DNA from: Bradyrhizobium sp. CB2312
GTDB lineage: Bacteria; Pseudomonadota; Alphaproteobacteria; Rhizobiales; Xanthobacteraceae
Assembly (NCBI RefSeq): GCF_029714425.1
Contig: NZ_CP121668.1
Location: forward strand, 7,833,501 to 7,897,500
Direction of reading: 5' to 3'
DNA length: 64,000 nt
Shown: positions 20,058-28,995 of the stretch, piece by piece
Numbering within the stretch: the first letter of the stretch is position 1
Layout of the letters: each line of letters begins with the position of its first letter
Translations under genes and position numbers: made by a program
The notes under the pieces: model-generated
The model's database searches: none
Told to the model about the DNA's origin: nothing
What the model saw: the letters and a program-made list of their open reading frames with translations, nothing else

Positions 20058-20083
20058 CTTTGTCCTAGTTCTTTGTCCTAGTT
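20058..20083. repeat. tandem 13-bp duplication at the tcuA stop codon
   Basis: CTTTGTCCTAGTT occurs twice head to tail. The second copy contains the tcuA stop codon (TAG on the minus strand), the first is its duplicate in the 40-bp gap before the esterase start. It looks like a recent slippage event. Confidence 0.8.
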
Positions 20084-21469
20084 CTTGGCGTGGCGCGCCG
20101 CTTCCCGTCCTGCGATGCGTCCGAACACGCTGCCGATGTTCATGCCCATGCCGGCCGCATAGCCCTTGCCGAGCACGTTGCCGGCCATGATCTCGCCCGC
20201 CGCGAACATGTTGGCGGACTGCTTGCCGTCGGCCATCAACATTCGCGCCTCCTTGTTCACGCGCGTGCCGAGATAGGTGAAGGTGATGCCGGGCCGCACC
20301 GGATAGGCGAGATAAGGCGGCGTTTCGATTCTGCGCGCCCAGTGCGTCTTCGGTGGCGTGATGCCATCGGTCACACAGTCATCGAGAATGGTGTGATCGA
20401 ACGTGCCGGGCCGCACCGCGGCGTTGAACTCGCTGATGGTCTTTTCCAGCGCGGCTGGATCGAGCTCGAGCTTGCCCGCGAGCTCGGCAATGGTCTGCCC
20501 GGCGATCGGCGGGAACAGCGTCGGCATGAAGCTGGTGACGACGGTCGAATCGAAGATGATGTAGGCAATCTGGTCGGGCTGCGCCGCGACCAGCCGGCCC
20601 CAGATCGCGTAGCGCTTCGGCCAGATGTCCTCGCCCTCGTCATAGAAGCGCTGCGCGTGCTTGTTGACGACGATGCCGAACACGACCGAGTCATGCCTGG
20701 TGATGATGCCGCCGTCGAATTTCGGTGCACGGGCGTCGATCGCGACCGCATGACACTGGGTGGGGTCGCCGACCTCCTGCACGCCCTTGTCGAGCAGCAT
20801 CTTCAGGATCGATCCGCGGTTATAGGGCGTGCCGCGGATCAGGAAATTGTCGGCGGCCTCGCCCCAATATTGCTTGAGCCATTCGATGTTGGCCTCGAAC
20901 CCGCCGGCTGCCGCGACCAGCGCCGTCGCGCGGATCTCGGTCTCGCCCTTGACCGGCCGCTTGAGGCGCGCGGCGAGGAACATGCCGTCCTCGATCACGA
21001 GGTCGGTGACCTCGGCATCGTATTCGACGTCGACGCCGAGACGCTCGGCAGTCAGATACAGCGCGTTGAGCATCGCGCGACCGCCGCCGAGAAAGAAGGA
21101 ATTGGTGCGGCCGAGGCTCAGCGTGCCGCCGAGCGAGGGCTGCCAGCGCACGCCCTGCTCCACGATCCAGTTCAGGATGTCCTTGGACTCCCGGATCATG
21201 TGACGGGCGAGCTCCTCGTCGGTCTGCCCGCCGGTGACGCGCAGCAGATCCTCCCAGAACTCCTCCTCGGTGTAGGGGCCGGTCAGGATTTCGGTCGCCA
21301 CGTCATGGGCGCAGCGCATGTTGCGGGTGTGGCGTGTGTTGCCGCCGCGATAGAATTTTGGCGCGCCTTCGAGCACGAGCACCGAGGCGCCGCCGCGCCG
21401 CGCCGAAATCGCCGCGCACAGTGCCGCGTTGCCGCCGCCGATCACCAGCACGTCGTATCTGCTGCTCAT
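20078..21469 (-). CDS. tcuA: FAD-dependent tricarballylate dehydrogenase TcuA
   Basis: A 463-aa flavoprotein of the fumarate reductase/succinate dehydrogenase type: the dinucleotide fold DVLVIGGGNAALCAAISARR is at the N-terminus, and the conserved GNTRHTRNMRCAHD, GGFEANIEWLKQYWG and C-terminal FAD loop FAAGEIMAGNVLGKGYAAG all fit TcuA. It oxidises tricarballylate to cis-aconitate in Salmonella. The start MSSRYDVL (21469) is preferred to the ATG 11 codons upstream. First gene of the operon; the divergent GntR gene begins 160 bp away. Confidence 0.9.
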   Translation of the reverse strand: MSSRYDVLVIGGGNAALCAAISARRGGASVLVLEGAPKFYRGGNTRHTRNMRCAHDVATEILTGPYTEEEFWEDLLRVTGGQTDEELARHMIRESKDILNWIVEQGVRWQPSLGGTLSLGRTNSFFLGGGRAMLNALYLTAERLGVDVEYDAEVTDLVIEDGMFLAARLKRPVKGETEIRATALVAAAGGFEANIEWLKQYWGEAADNFLIRGTPYNRGSILKMLLDKGVQEVGDPTQCHAVAIDARAPKFDGGIITRHDSVVFGIVVNKHAQRFYDEGEDIWPKRYAIWGRLVAAQPDQIAYIIFDSTVVTSFMPTLFPPIAGQTIAELAGKLELDPAALEKTISEFNAAVRPGTFDHTILDDCVTDGITPPKTHWARRIETPPYLAYPVRPGITFTYLGTRVNKEARMLMADGKQSANMFAAGEIMAGNVLGKGYAAGMGMNIGSVFGRIAGREAARHAKN

Positions 21470-21547
21470 GCCGTCTGTCCGGTGCGACGAAGTTGGAGAC
21501 ATTCTGCCGCCAGCCGGCGCGGATCAACCGCGCCGACCATTGCGTAC

Positions 21548-21561
21548 CTTTGTATACAAAG
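21548..21561. promoter_or_regulatory. GntR-type operator between tcuA and its regulator
   Basis: A perfect 14-bp palindrome CTTTGTATACAAAG in the 160-bp divergent region, with a partial half-site (GATATAC) right beside it. The core TTGTATACAA fits the TnGTnnACnA pattern known for FCD-type GntR regulators, so the protein encoded at 21629 probably binds here. Confidence 0.72.
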
Positions 21562-21628
21562 ATATACAGAAGCAGCGCAAGCGACATCTCTGCATGGGCA
21601 GGATGCGCTTGGCGGCCGACGAGGATGC

Positions 21629-22312
21629 ATGGCCAGACGCCCGGCAAAGACAGGCGGATCAATCGGACGCGGCAGCGGCGTGGCGCTCGGTGAAGCCGTG
21701 TTCCGCTCGCTGTGCGAGGCACTGCAGGCCGGCAACTATCGCGCCGGTGACCGCCTGCGCGAGGAGGAGGTCGCGCAGCGGCTCAAGGTCAGCCGCACGC
21801 CGGTGCGGGAAGCGCTGGGACGGCTCGCCGCGCGCGGCTTCGTCGAGCCCGCCGGCGGCCGCGGCTTGATCGTGCGCAACCTCGACATCTCGGAAGTGCT
21901 CGAGCTCTACGCCATGCGCGAGATCATGGAAGGCGCCGCGGCGCGCCTCGCCGCCGCGCATGCCTCGGCGCCCGAGGTCGATGCACTCAGGGATATCGAG
22001 CAGGCTTTTGTCGAGGCGTCCGCGACCGACGCCGCCGAGATGGCGAAGCTCAACCGCGCCTTCCACGAAGCGATCTGCCGCGCCGCGCGCAACCGCTATC
22101 TCGACAACGCCTCGCGGGAACTACAGGACTGGATCGCTCTGCTCGGCCCAACGACCTTCACCGTATCGGGCCGCCCCTCGACCAGCCACGGCGAGCACCA
22201 GGCCATCATCGAGGCCATCGCCGCGCGCGACGGCGACAAGGCCGAGCAGCTCGCCCGCGCGCACATCCGCGAAGCGCTGCGCTGCCGGTTGAAGCTGTTG
22301 CAGAAGCAGTAG
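21629..22312 (+). CDS. GntR-family regulator (FCD subfamily) of the tcu operon
   Basis: 227 aa. The N-terminal winged helix (LREEEVAQRLKVSRTPVREA) is followed by an all-helical FCD domain, with metal-ligand-like residues Asp/His in AKLNRAFHEAICRAA and SHGEHQAIIEAI. The ATG at 21629 follows a GAGG sequence. Open frame upstream of it is antisense to tcuA and not coding. Divergent placement and the palindrome at 21548 suggest it represses tcuA-esterase-tcuB until a carboxylic acid effector appears. Confidence 0.9.
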   Translation: MARRPAKTGGSIGRGSGVALGEAVFRSLCEALQAGNYRAGDRLREEEVAQRLKVSRTPVREALGRLAARGFVEPAGGRGLIVRNLDISEVLELYAMREIMEGAAARLAAAHASAPEVDALRDIEQAFVEASATDAAEMAKLNRAFHEAICRAARNRYLDNASRELQDWIALLGPTTFTVSGRPSTSHGEHQAIIEAIAARDGDKAEQLARAHIREALRCRLKLLQKQ

Positions 22313-22332
22313 GCGCTGTCGTCTCGCCCCCG

Positions 22333-22350
22333 CACGGATGCGCATCCGTG
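22333..22350. terminator. palindrome after the GntR gene, possible terminator
   Basis: The perfect 18-bp palindrome CACGGATGCGCATCCGTG starts 20 bp after the GntR stop. It lacks a T-tract, so it may be a weak terminator, an mRNA-end hairpin or a protein site. Confidence 0.4.
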
Positions 22351-22498
22351 TCGCCCCGGGCGCTCGCTTTAGGCCCGTTTCCATACCTTGGTACCGGAAC
22401 CATGCCTTTTGTCGTACTGCATTCGAATGATTTTCCCGCGATAGGGCGCGCTATCCTGTCACACGCGACATCAAGCGGTCTTGACATGGAGTCACTGC

Positions 22499-25285
22499 GT
22501 GGCGACGCGGGGTTCGAAGTTTCATGCTGAGGTGCCGTTGAAGCCTTTAGAAGGTTCTGCCGCTGGTATTGTCCACCCTTTCGTCGAGAGCGTAGCCGAC
22601 GGCATCGAGTGGAAGGCAGTACCGGAACGCCCCCTGGATGATGGCGGCCCAAACACCCCCTTCAAGGCGCTGCCGCACGATTTTCCCGACACGCCAGCGA
22701 TCGAACATCTGACCCGCATCGTTGAGTGCCATCCTCACAAGATCTGCGTCGACGACGGAACGCACCAACTCGCGTTTGCGCAACTTCATGCCGCAGTGGT
22801 CAAGTTAGCCAATCTACTCCCTGAGCTTGTTCCTGCTGGACAAGCGGTGGGCCTGCTGATGCCGAACTGCGTCTGGCAACCTGTTGCAATGCTTGCATGC
22901 ATGGCGGCAAATCGACCTTGCCTTCCCCTCAACTGCCGCGATCCGGTCAGCCGGAACGTGGACATTTCAACCGACGCAGGCCTCACCGTCGTGATCGGCT
23001 GCCTGCCGGATGCGCCGCCGAGCTTCGCAGACCTTGCACACCTGCGCTGGATCAATATCGCGAGCTTGACGGATCAGGGACATGGCGCCGCGCCGTCGCT
23101 TTCGGTCTCGGTCGACGACCCGGCTCTCATCCTATACACCTCCGGAAGCACTGGGCGTCCGAAAGGCATCGTGAACAGCCAACGCAGTCTTCTCCAGCGC
23201 GTATTGCAGTATGTGAACGCCTCCCATCTGAGCCACGAGGATGTGTTCTTCCCGTTGAGCGGCCCCACCACGATTGCAGGCTGCAGGGAAATGCTGACGT
23301 CGCTGCTGATCGGTGCAAGGCTCTACGTTGCGGATCTTGAAGCCGCCGGGCTCCACGGGACGCTGCGCGCGATTGGATCGCAACGTGCGACGGTCATCTA
23401 TTCCGTTCCCACGCTACTGCGCACCATGACCTCTGCGGGAAAGCACAACGACTTTCAGTCGGTGCGAATCCTCCGAATTGGCGGCGAGAAGATCTTGACG
23501 GCCGACATCGAGTTTTTTCGTCGGGCGATGCCGCACGCCTACGTTCAGATTGGCTACTCTTCAACGGAGACGACCGGCTCTCAGTGTTTCGTTCCAACGC
23601 AGTTTGCCGAAGGGACTGTCACGACTCCGGTCGGATATCTGCTGCCCGGAATTTCTTTTGCCGTGGTCGACGACAACGGAGCATCTGTCCCGCAGGGTGA
23701 GTGCGGTGAGCTCATGATATCCAGCCGCTTCGTAACGCTTGGGCGATGGGAAAAGGGCGCATTAATTGCGGCTCGCAGCGATCCCAAGGACCCGACGCGT
23801 CGGATACATGCGACAGGTGATCTCGTCTTTTTCGATGATCGAGAAGTCATGCACGTTGTCGGCCGCAAAGACCGGCAGATCAAGATCAATGGAAAACGTA
23901 TCGAGCCGGCGGAACTCGAGGTTGCGGTCCGTCAAATTCCACACGTTGCCGACGCGGTCGTTGTCGTCACGGCTGCGAACGAATTGGTGACCTTTGTCGT
24001 CCTCGAACCCAACTCCGGCATTCCATTCCCGGGCGCCATTTGGGAAGTCATCCGTAAGACTGTTCCAGGATCGCTTCACCCGAAGCGACTGCACGAGGTC
24101 GCGGACATCCCCCGGCTTGGGAGCGGCAAGATCGACGTGGTCACCCTCCGCGCCCGCGATGCAGCTCTCGTAGAGCCTGTATCGCGTTCACTCGATGAAC
24201 TGCATCATGCACGATCGGCAGTCGAGCAGGTCTGGAAACGGGTGCTTGGTACGCGGAACGCGGTGGGCTCGTGGGATGAAGCGGGAGGAGATTCCCTGCA
24301 GCTTCTCCGGCTCGTCATGGAATTGGAAGACCTGATTGGCACGCAGCTCGACCTCGGAGCATTTACCTTAGACGCCGACGTAGCCAGGATGGCTGCGGCG
24401 GCGGCCGACGCACTCAGCCAGGACGCGGATGTTGATTGTGACCACCCGACCAAGCCACCGTTGTTTCTGGTGCCAGGTTCAATCGGCTTCGGTCCAAGCT
24501 TGACCGCCTTCGGAGCGACATTGGACGATGTGGCTCAAGTCACGACCCTCCGATATCCGGCTCTGAGCACTGCCATGGCTGGACAATCAGAGGTCACAGA
24601 CATGGCGGCGGCCGCCATGGACCAGATCCATCGCATCCAACCCAGTGGCGACGTGAGACTTTTGAGCTATTCGCTGGGAGGCGGAGTTGCTTTCGAGATA
24701 GCGCGCCAGCTGATAGCCGAGGGCAGGAAAGTAAGGTTTTTCGGGGTATTGGACACGAATGTGGGAAATGAACGAAGCGGCTACGTGGAGGGGCTCAGCA
24801 GGACTTTGCAGCGTATCCGGACTCACCGAGTTACCATCTACAGGATGATCTGCCGTTCCATTTCCAAGGCATTTGTGCGCGTGGGTAGAGAGCAACTGCT
24901 GATGCGCGCACTCGAATTCAAACAATGGTCGTTCGCTCCAGCCACCCACTTCATGCTTAAGCTCGAGGCGGAGGAAGTTCTGCGTATGCGCGCGTTCCGG
25001 AGGTGGGTCGGGGAAGCCCATCAGCAACTGCCGATAACCGCCACGCTATTCTCCTGCAGACGCGCCCATGTCTCTCCGCGCATGGGCTGGGATCGTCTCG
25101 TCGAGCGACTCGACGTTATTCCCGTCAATGGTGGACACCTGGACCTCGTCGTTGAACCACATCTGTCAATCAATCAGCCACTGATCGAGCGAGCTCTAAT
25201 CGCAACCTACGGAAAACCAGTGACCGGCAGAAGCGTTCGTGTGAAAGCAACTACCGATGCTTGTCATGCGAATCAACTCAGTTGA
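22499..25285 (+). CDS. stand-alone NRPS-like enzyme: adenylation - carrier - thioesterase
   Basis: About 928 aa. The adenylation domain has ILYTSGSTGRPKGIVNSQR, YSSTETTG, HATGDLVFF, GRKDRQIKINGKRIEPAELE and IPRLGSGKID. A carrier domain with the phosphopantetheine serine in DEAGGDSLQLL follows (about residue 600), then a thioesterase with SYSLGGGVAFEIA and NGGHLDLVV. There is no condensation domain. No ATG is usable; GTG 22499 has GGAG seven bases upstream (22488-22491), while GTG 22532 and TTG 22481 are alternatives. Codon use is less GC-biased than the neighbours, suggesting acquisition. The product is unknown, and no tailoring, transport or phosphopantetheinyl transferase gene is adjacent. 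Confidence 0.88.
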   Translation: MATRGSKFHAEVPLKPLEGSAAGIVHPFVESVADGIEWKAVPERPLDDGGPNTPFKALPHDFPDTPAIEHLTRIVECHPHKICVDDGTHQLAFAQLHAAVVKLANLLPELVPAGQAVGLLMPNCVWQPVAMLACMAANRPCLPLNCRDPVSRNVDISTDAGLTVVIGCLPDAPPSFADLAHLRWINIASLTDQGHGAAPSLSVSVDDPALILYTSGSTGRPKGIVNSQRSLLQRVLQYVNASHLSHEDVFFPLSGPTTIAGCREMLTSLLIGARLYVADLEAAGLHGTLRAIGSQRATVIYSVPTLLRTMTSAGKHNDFQSVRILRIGGEKILTADIEFFRRAMPHAYVQIGYSSTETTGSQCFVPTQFAEGTVTTPVGYLLPGISFAVVDDNGASVPQGECGELMISSRFVTLGRWEKGALIAARSDPKDPTRRIHATGDLVFFDDREVMHVVGRKDRQIKINGKRIEPAELEVAVRQIPHVADAVVVVTAANELVTFVVLEPNSGIPFPGAIWEVIRKTVPGSLHPKRLHEVADIPRLGSGKIDVVTLRARDAALVEPVSRSLDELHHARSAVEQVWKRVLGTRNAVGSWDEAGGDSLQLLRLVMELEDLIGTQLDLGAFTLDADVARMAAAAADALSQDADVDCDHPTKPPLFLVPGSIGFGPSLTAFGATLDDVAQVTTLRYPALSTAMAGQSEVTDMAAAAMDQIHRIQPSGDVRLLSYSLGGGVAFEIARQLIAEGRKVRFFGVLDTNVGNERSGYVEGLSRTLQRIRTHRVTIYRMICRSISKAFVRVGREQLLMRALEFKQWSFAPATHFMLKLEAEEVLRMRAFRRWVGEAHQQLPITATLFSCRRAHVSPRMGWDRLVERLDVIPVNGGHLDLVVEPHLSINQPLIERALIATYGKPVTGRSVRVKATTDACHANQLS

Positions 25286-25383
25286 ATGATGACGCGGGCG
25301 AGCTGCGCCGACATGATCTGTTCTTCCAAATCAGAAGATCGTTCAAAATGAGGAATGAGCCTGCAGCGAGCGGCGGAACCGAC

Positions 25384-25426
<43 letters not shown>

Positions 25427-25477
25427 ACCACGCAGCCATAGCGGCTGCGGTCACCTTACGCTCCCGATCAATCGCCT

Positions 25478-25951
25478 TCACGCAAGCACATCCGCGACGA
25501 CCGCTTTCGCGACATCCCGTACATCGGTCGGCTTGAGCCGCACCTGCAATCCGCGCTGGCCGCCATTGAGATAGACCAGATCATGCGCGAGCGCGCTCTG
25601 CTCGATCACGGTGCCAACCTGCTTGCGCTGCCCGAACGGGCTGATGCCACCGACCTTGTAGCCGGTGACGCGCTCGGCCTCCGGCGGCTTCATCATCTGC
25701 GCCGACTTGCCGCCCACGGCCGCGGCGAGCTTCTTCATCGAGACTTCCTGGTCGGACGGAACGATTACGCAGACCGGCTTGCCGTCGACCAGCGCCATCA
25801 GCGTCTTCAACACGCGCGCGGGGTCCTCCCCGAGCGCGGATGCGGCCTGCAGCCCGATGCTCTCGGCATCAGGATCGTAGTCGTAGGCGTGGACGGTGAA
25901 GGCGACGCCGGCGGCTGTGAGCGCGCGTGTGGCAGGGGTAACTTTGGACAT
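25478..25951 (-). CDS. ybaK: YbaK-type Cys-tRNA(Pro) deacylase
   Basis: A 157-aa YbaK/EbsC-family editing protein that hydrolyses Cys mis-attached to tRNA(Pro). Family residues are visible: VLKTLMALVDGKPVCVIVPS, the Lys-rich loop VSMKKLAAAVGGKSA, and GYKVGGISPFGQRK with the substrate-binding GGISPFG. Usual length, single-gene unit. Confidence 0.93.
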   Translation of the reverse strand: MSKVTPATRALTAAGVAFTVHAYDYDPDAESIGLQAASALGEDPARVLKTLMALVDGKPVCVIVPSDQEVSMKKLAAAVGGKSAQMMKPPEAERVTGYKVGGISPFGQRKQVGTVIEQSALAHDLVYLNGGQRGLQVRLKPTDVRDVAKAVVADVLA

Positions 25952-25966
25952 GGCCCACGTTTACCA

Positions 25967-26054
25967 CCGTCATTGCCAGGAGCGAAGCGACGAAGCAAGC
26001 CAGGATGCCGCCGCCGCGACTGTCTGGATTGCTTCGCTTCGCTCGCAATGACGG
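25967..26054. repeat. dispersed palindromic repeat, family A copy 1
   Basis: An inverted-repeat element framed by CCGTCATTGC and GCAATGACGG. The right arm holds TGGATTGCTTCGCTTCGC and the left arm is a diverged complement. A better preserved copy is at 35447-35526. Short REP/MITE-like palindromes of this kind are common in intergenic DNA of Bradyrhizobium. Confidence 0.8.
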
Positions 26055-26084
26055 TGTGGGCGCAGATAAGCGCCACACCCTCGG

Positions 26085-26187
26085 TGTCATCGCCCGGCTT
26101 GACCGGGCGATCCAGTACTCCGAGCCGGTTATCGCTCAATCGATGGGCCGCGGCGTACTGGATGCCCCGCCTTCGCGGGGCATGACA
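26085..26187. repeat. dispersed palindromic repeat, family B copy 1
   Basis: The outer arms TGTCAT/ATGACA and ATCCAGTA/TACTGGAT enclose two inner hairpins, CGCCCGGCTTGACCGGGCG and GCCCCGCCTTCGCGGGGC. It lies immediately downstream of fdsA and may act as a transcript end. A related element is at 45494-45579. Confidence 0.8.
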
Positions 26188-26226
26188 GCGGAGTTTGGCG
26201 CGCTATGAACTCCGCCGAGAGAAACC

Positions 26227-28995
26227 CTACTCCGCCGCGTCCCGCATCTCGGCGCGCTCGGCTCTTGCCGCGCAGAACTTGAACTCGGGGATCTTGCCGA
26301 ACGGATCGAGCGCCGGGTTGGTCAAGAGGTTCGCGGCCGCCTCGGCATAGCAGAACGGCATGAACACCATGTTCTCCGGCACGTCGCGGTCGGAGCGGAC
26401 CTTGACCTCGACGGCACCGCGGCGGGTCTCGAGGCGAATGAAATCGCCCGGCGCGAGCTTCTTCCTGCGCATGTCCTTTGGCGACATGAACGCCACTGCC
26501 TCCGGCTCGATCTGATCGAGCACCTGGGCACGGCGCGTCATCGAGCCGGTGTGCCAGTGCTCCAGCACGCGGCCGGTCGAGAGCACCATCGGATATTCGG
26601 CGTCGGGCAATTCATCCGGCGGGATGACCTTGGCCGGCACGATCTTGCCGCGGCCGCTCGCGGTCGGGAAGCCCGTGGTGAAGATGATCTCGTTGCCGGG
26701 CTTGTTCGGATCGTCGGCCGGATAGGTGACGGCGCCTTCGCGCACCAGCCGTTCCCAGCTGATGTTCTTGAGCGACGGCATCAGCTCCGCCATCTCGGTA
26801 TAGACGTCACCGGCGCCCGAATAATTCCACGGCAGGCCCATCCGCTTGCCGATCTCCTGGATGATCCAGAGATCCTGCCGCGCGTCGCCCGGCGGCTTGA
26901 TCACCTGACGCGCGAGCTGCACGCGGCGATCAGTGTTGGTGAAGGAGCCCTCCTTCTCGGCGAAGGCCGAGGCCGGCAGGATGACGTCGGCGTGGAACGC
27001 AGTCTCGGTGACGAAGAGATCCTGCACCACGAGATGATCGAGCATCGCGAGCGCCTGTCGCGCGTGCTGGAGATCGGGATCGGACATCGCGGGGTTCTCG
27101 CCCTCGATATACATGCCCGTGATCTCGCCGGCGTGGATCGCGTTCATGATCTCGACCACGGTCAGGCCGCGGACGGGATCGAGATCCTGGCCCCACAGCT
27201 TCTCGAACGCGCCGCGCATGTCGTCGCGGCCGACCGGCTGATAGTCCGGCAGGAACATCGGGATCAGGCCCGCGTCGGACGCTCCTTGCACGTTGTTCTG
27301 GCCGCGCAGCGGATGCAGGCCGGTGCCGGGACGGCCGACCTGACCGGTGATCAGCGCGAGCGCAATCAGGCAGCGTGCATTGTCGGTACCGTGAACGTGC
27401 TGGCTGATGCCCATGCCCCAGAAGATGATCGACGATTTTGCCCGCGCATAGGTGCGCGCGGCCTCGCGCAGCGTCTGCGCCGGGATGCCGCAGATCGGCT
27501 CCATCTTCTCCGGCGTGAACTCCTTGATCTTCTCCTTGAGGTCCTCGAACCCCTCGGTGTAGCCGGCGATGTACTGGTCGTCGGTCAGGCCCTCGGTGAT
27601 GATCGTGTTGATCATCGCGTTCAGCATGGCAACGTCGGAGCCGGGCTTGAACTGCAGATGCTTGGTCGCATGGCGCGACAGCGTCTGCCGGCGCGGATCC
27701 ATCACGAACAGCTTTGCGCCGTTCTGCTTGACGGCGTTCTTGATGAAGGTCGCGGCGACCGGATGGTTCACGGTCGGGTTGGCGCCGATCACCCAGATCA
27801 CCTCGGCATCCATCGCCGCCGAGAACGGCGCCGACACCGCGCCCGAGCTCAGGCCCTCGAACAGCGCCGCCACCGACGAGGCGTGGCACAGACGCGTGCA
27901 ATGGTCGACATTGTTCGAACCAAAGCCGGTGCGCACCAGCTTCTGGAACAGATAGGCCTCTTCGTTCGAGCCCTTGGCCGAGCCGAAGCCGGCCAGCGCC
28001 TTCACGCCCTTCTCGTCGCGGATCTTGACGAGGCCCTTGGCGGCGATGTCGAGCGCCTCTTCCCAGCTCGCCTCGCGGAAATGCGTGAAGGGATTGGCGG
28101 GATCGACCTGGTCGTTGGAATCCTTCTTCGCATTCGGCAGCCGCACCAGCGGCTTGGTCAGGCGATGCGGATGGTGGATGTAGTCGAAGCCGAAGCGGCC
28201 CTTCACACAAAGACGGTTGTGATTGGCCGGGCCATCGCGCCCTTCCGCATAGATCACCTTCTCGTCCTTGACCTCATAGGTGACCTGACAGCCGACGCCG
28301 CAGAACGGGCAGAGCGAATCCACCTTCCGGTCGGCGTAGGTGACGCGGGTCTGCTTGTCGTCCAGCATCACGGCCGGCATCAGCGCGCCGGTCGGGCAGG
28401 CCTGCACGCATTCGCCGCAGGCGACGCAGGTGGACTCGCCCATGGGATCGTCGAAGTCGAACACGATTTTGGAATCGTGATTACGATAAGCCATGCCGAT
28501 GACGTCGTTGACCTGGACCTCGCGGCAGGCGCGCACGCACAGGCCGCACTGAATGCAGGCATCGAGATTGACGCGCATCGCCGGATGGCTGGCATCGGTC
28601 TCCCAGCGCTCGGCGGCGGGGAAGCGGCTTTCGGTAACGCCCGTGGTCTCGGCCCAGTGCCAGAACTTCGAATCCGGATCGTGGCTGGTCTCGCGCGCCG
28701 GCTGGTCGGCGACCAGCAGCTCCATCACCATCTTCTGCGCAGCCGTTGCGCGCGCGGATTCGGTCTTCACCTTCATGCCGACCGACGGCGTGCGCTTGCA
28801 CGACGCAGCCAGCACGCGCTCGCCCTCGATCTCGACCATGCAGGCGCGGCAATTGCCGTCGGGGCGATAGTCGGGCGCCGGCGAATAGCAGAGATGCGGG
28901 ATGTCGCGGCCCTGGCGTTTTGCGACCTGCCAGATGGTCTCGCCGGGCTTGGCCTCGACCTGCTTGCCGTCGAGCTCGAACGTAATTTTCGTCAT
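26227..28995 (-). CDS. fdsA: NAD-dependent formate dehydrogenase, catalytic alpha subunit FdsA
   Basis: A 922-aa molybdo-bis-PGD enzyme oxidising formate to CO2. It starts with a [2Fe-2S] ferredoxin domain (HLCYSPAPDYRPDGNCRAC). Next come a His/Cys cluster, two 4Fe-4S sites (CIQCGLCVRACREVQ and CVACGECVQACPTGAL) and the Mo-domain cluster FCGVGCQV. The Mo ligand is probably Cys370 in VDHCTRLCHAS (Cys, not Sec), followed by the family His371. The C-terminal cofactor-binding domain has LSTGRVLEHWHTG. It overlaps the fdsGB stop by four bases (ATGA), so the two are translationally coupled. Cytoplasmic, no signal peptide. Confidence 0.95.
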   Translation of the reverse strand: MTKITFELDGKQVEAKPGETIWQVAKRQGRDIPHLCYSPAPDYRPDGNCRACMVEIEGERVLAASCKRTPSVGMKVKTESARATAAQKMVMELLVADQPARETSHDPDSKFWHWAETTGVTESRFPAAERWETDASHPAMRVNLDACIQCGLCVRACREVQVNDVIGMAYRNHDSKIVFDFDDPMGESTCVACGECVQACPTGALMPAVMLDDKQTRVTYADRKVDSLCPFCGVGCQVTYEVKDEKVIYAEGRDGPANHNRLCVKGRFGFDYIHHPHRLTKPLVRLPNAKKDSNDQVDPANPFTHFREASWEEALDIAAKGLVKIRDEKGVKALAGFGSAKGSNEEAYLFQKLVRTGFGSNNVDHCTRLCHASSVAALFEGLSSGAVSAPFSAAMDAEVIWVIGANPTVNHPVAATFIKNAVKQNGAKLFVMDPRRQTLSRHATKHLQFKPGSDVAMLNAMINTIITEGLTDDQYIAGYTEGFEDLKEKIKEFTPEKMEPICGIPAQTLREAARTYARAKSSIIFWGMGISQHVHGTDNARCLIALALITGQVGRPGTGLHPLRGQNNVQGASDAGLIPMFLPDYQPVGRDDMRGAFEKLWGQDLDPVRGLTVVEIMNAIHAGEITGMYIEGENPAMSDPDLQHARQALAMLDHLVVQDLFVTETAFHADVILPASAFAEKEGSFTNTDRRVQLARQVIKPPGDARQDLWIIQEIGKRMGLPWNYSGAGDVYTEMAELMPSLKNISWERLVREGAVTYPADDPNKPGNEIIFTTGFPTASGRGKIVPAKVIPPDELPDAEYPMVLSTGRVLEHWHTGSMTRRAQVLDQIEPEAVAFMSPKDMRRKKLAPGDFIRLETRRGAVEVKVRSDRDVPENMVFMPFCYAEAAANLLTNPALDPFGKIPEFKFCAARAERAEMRDAAE

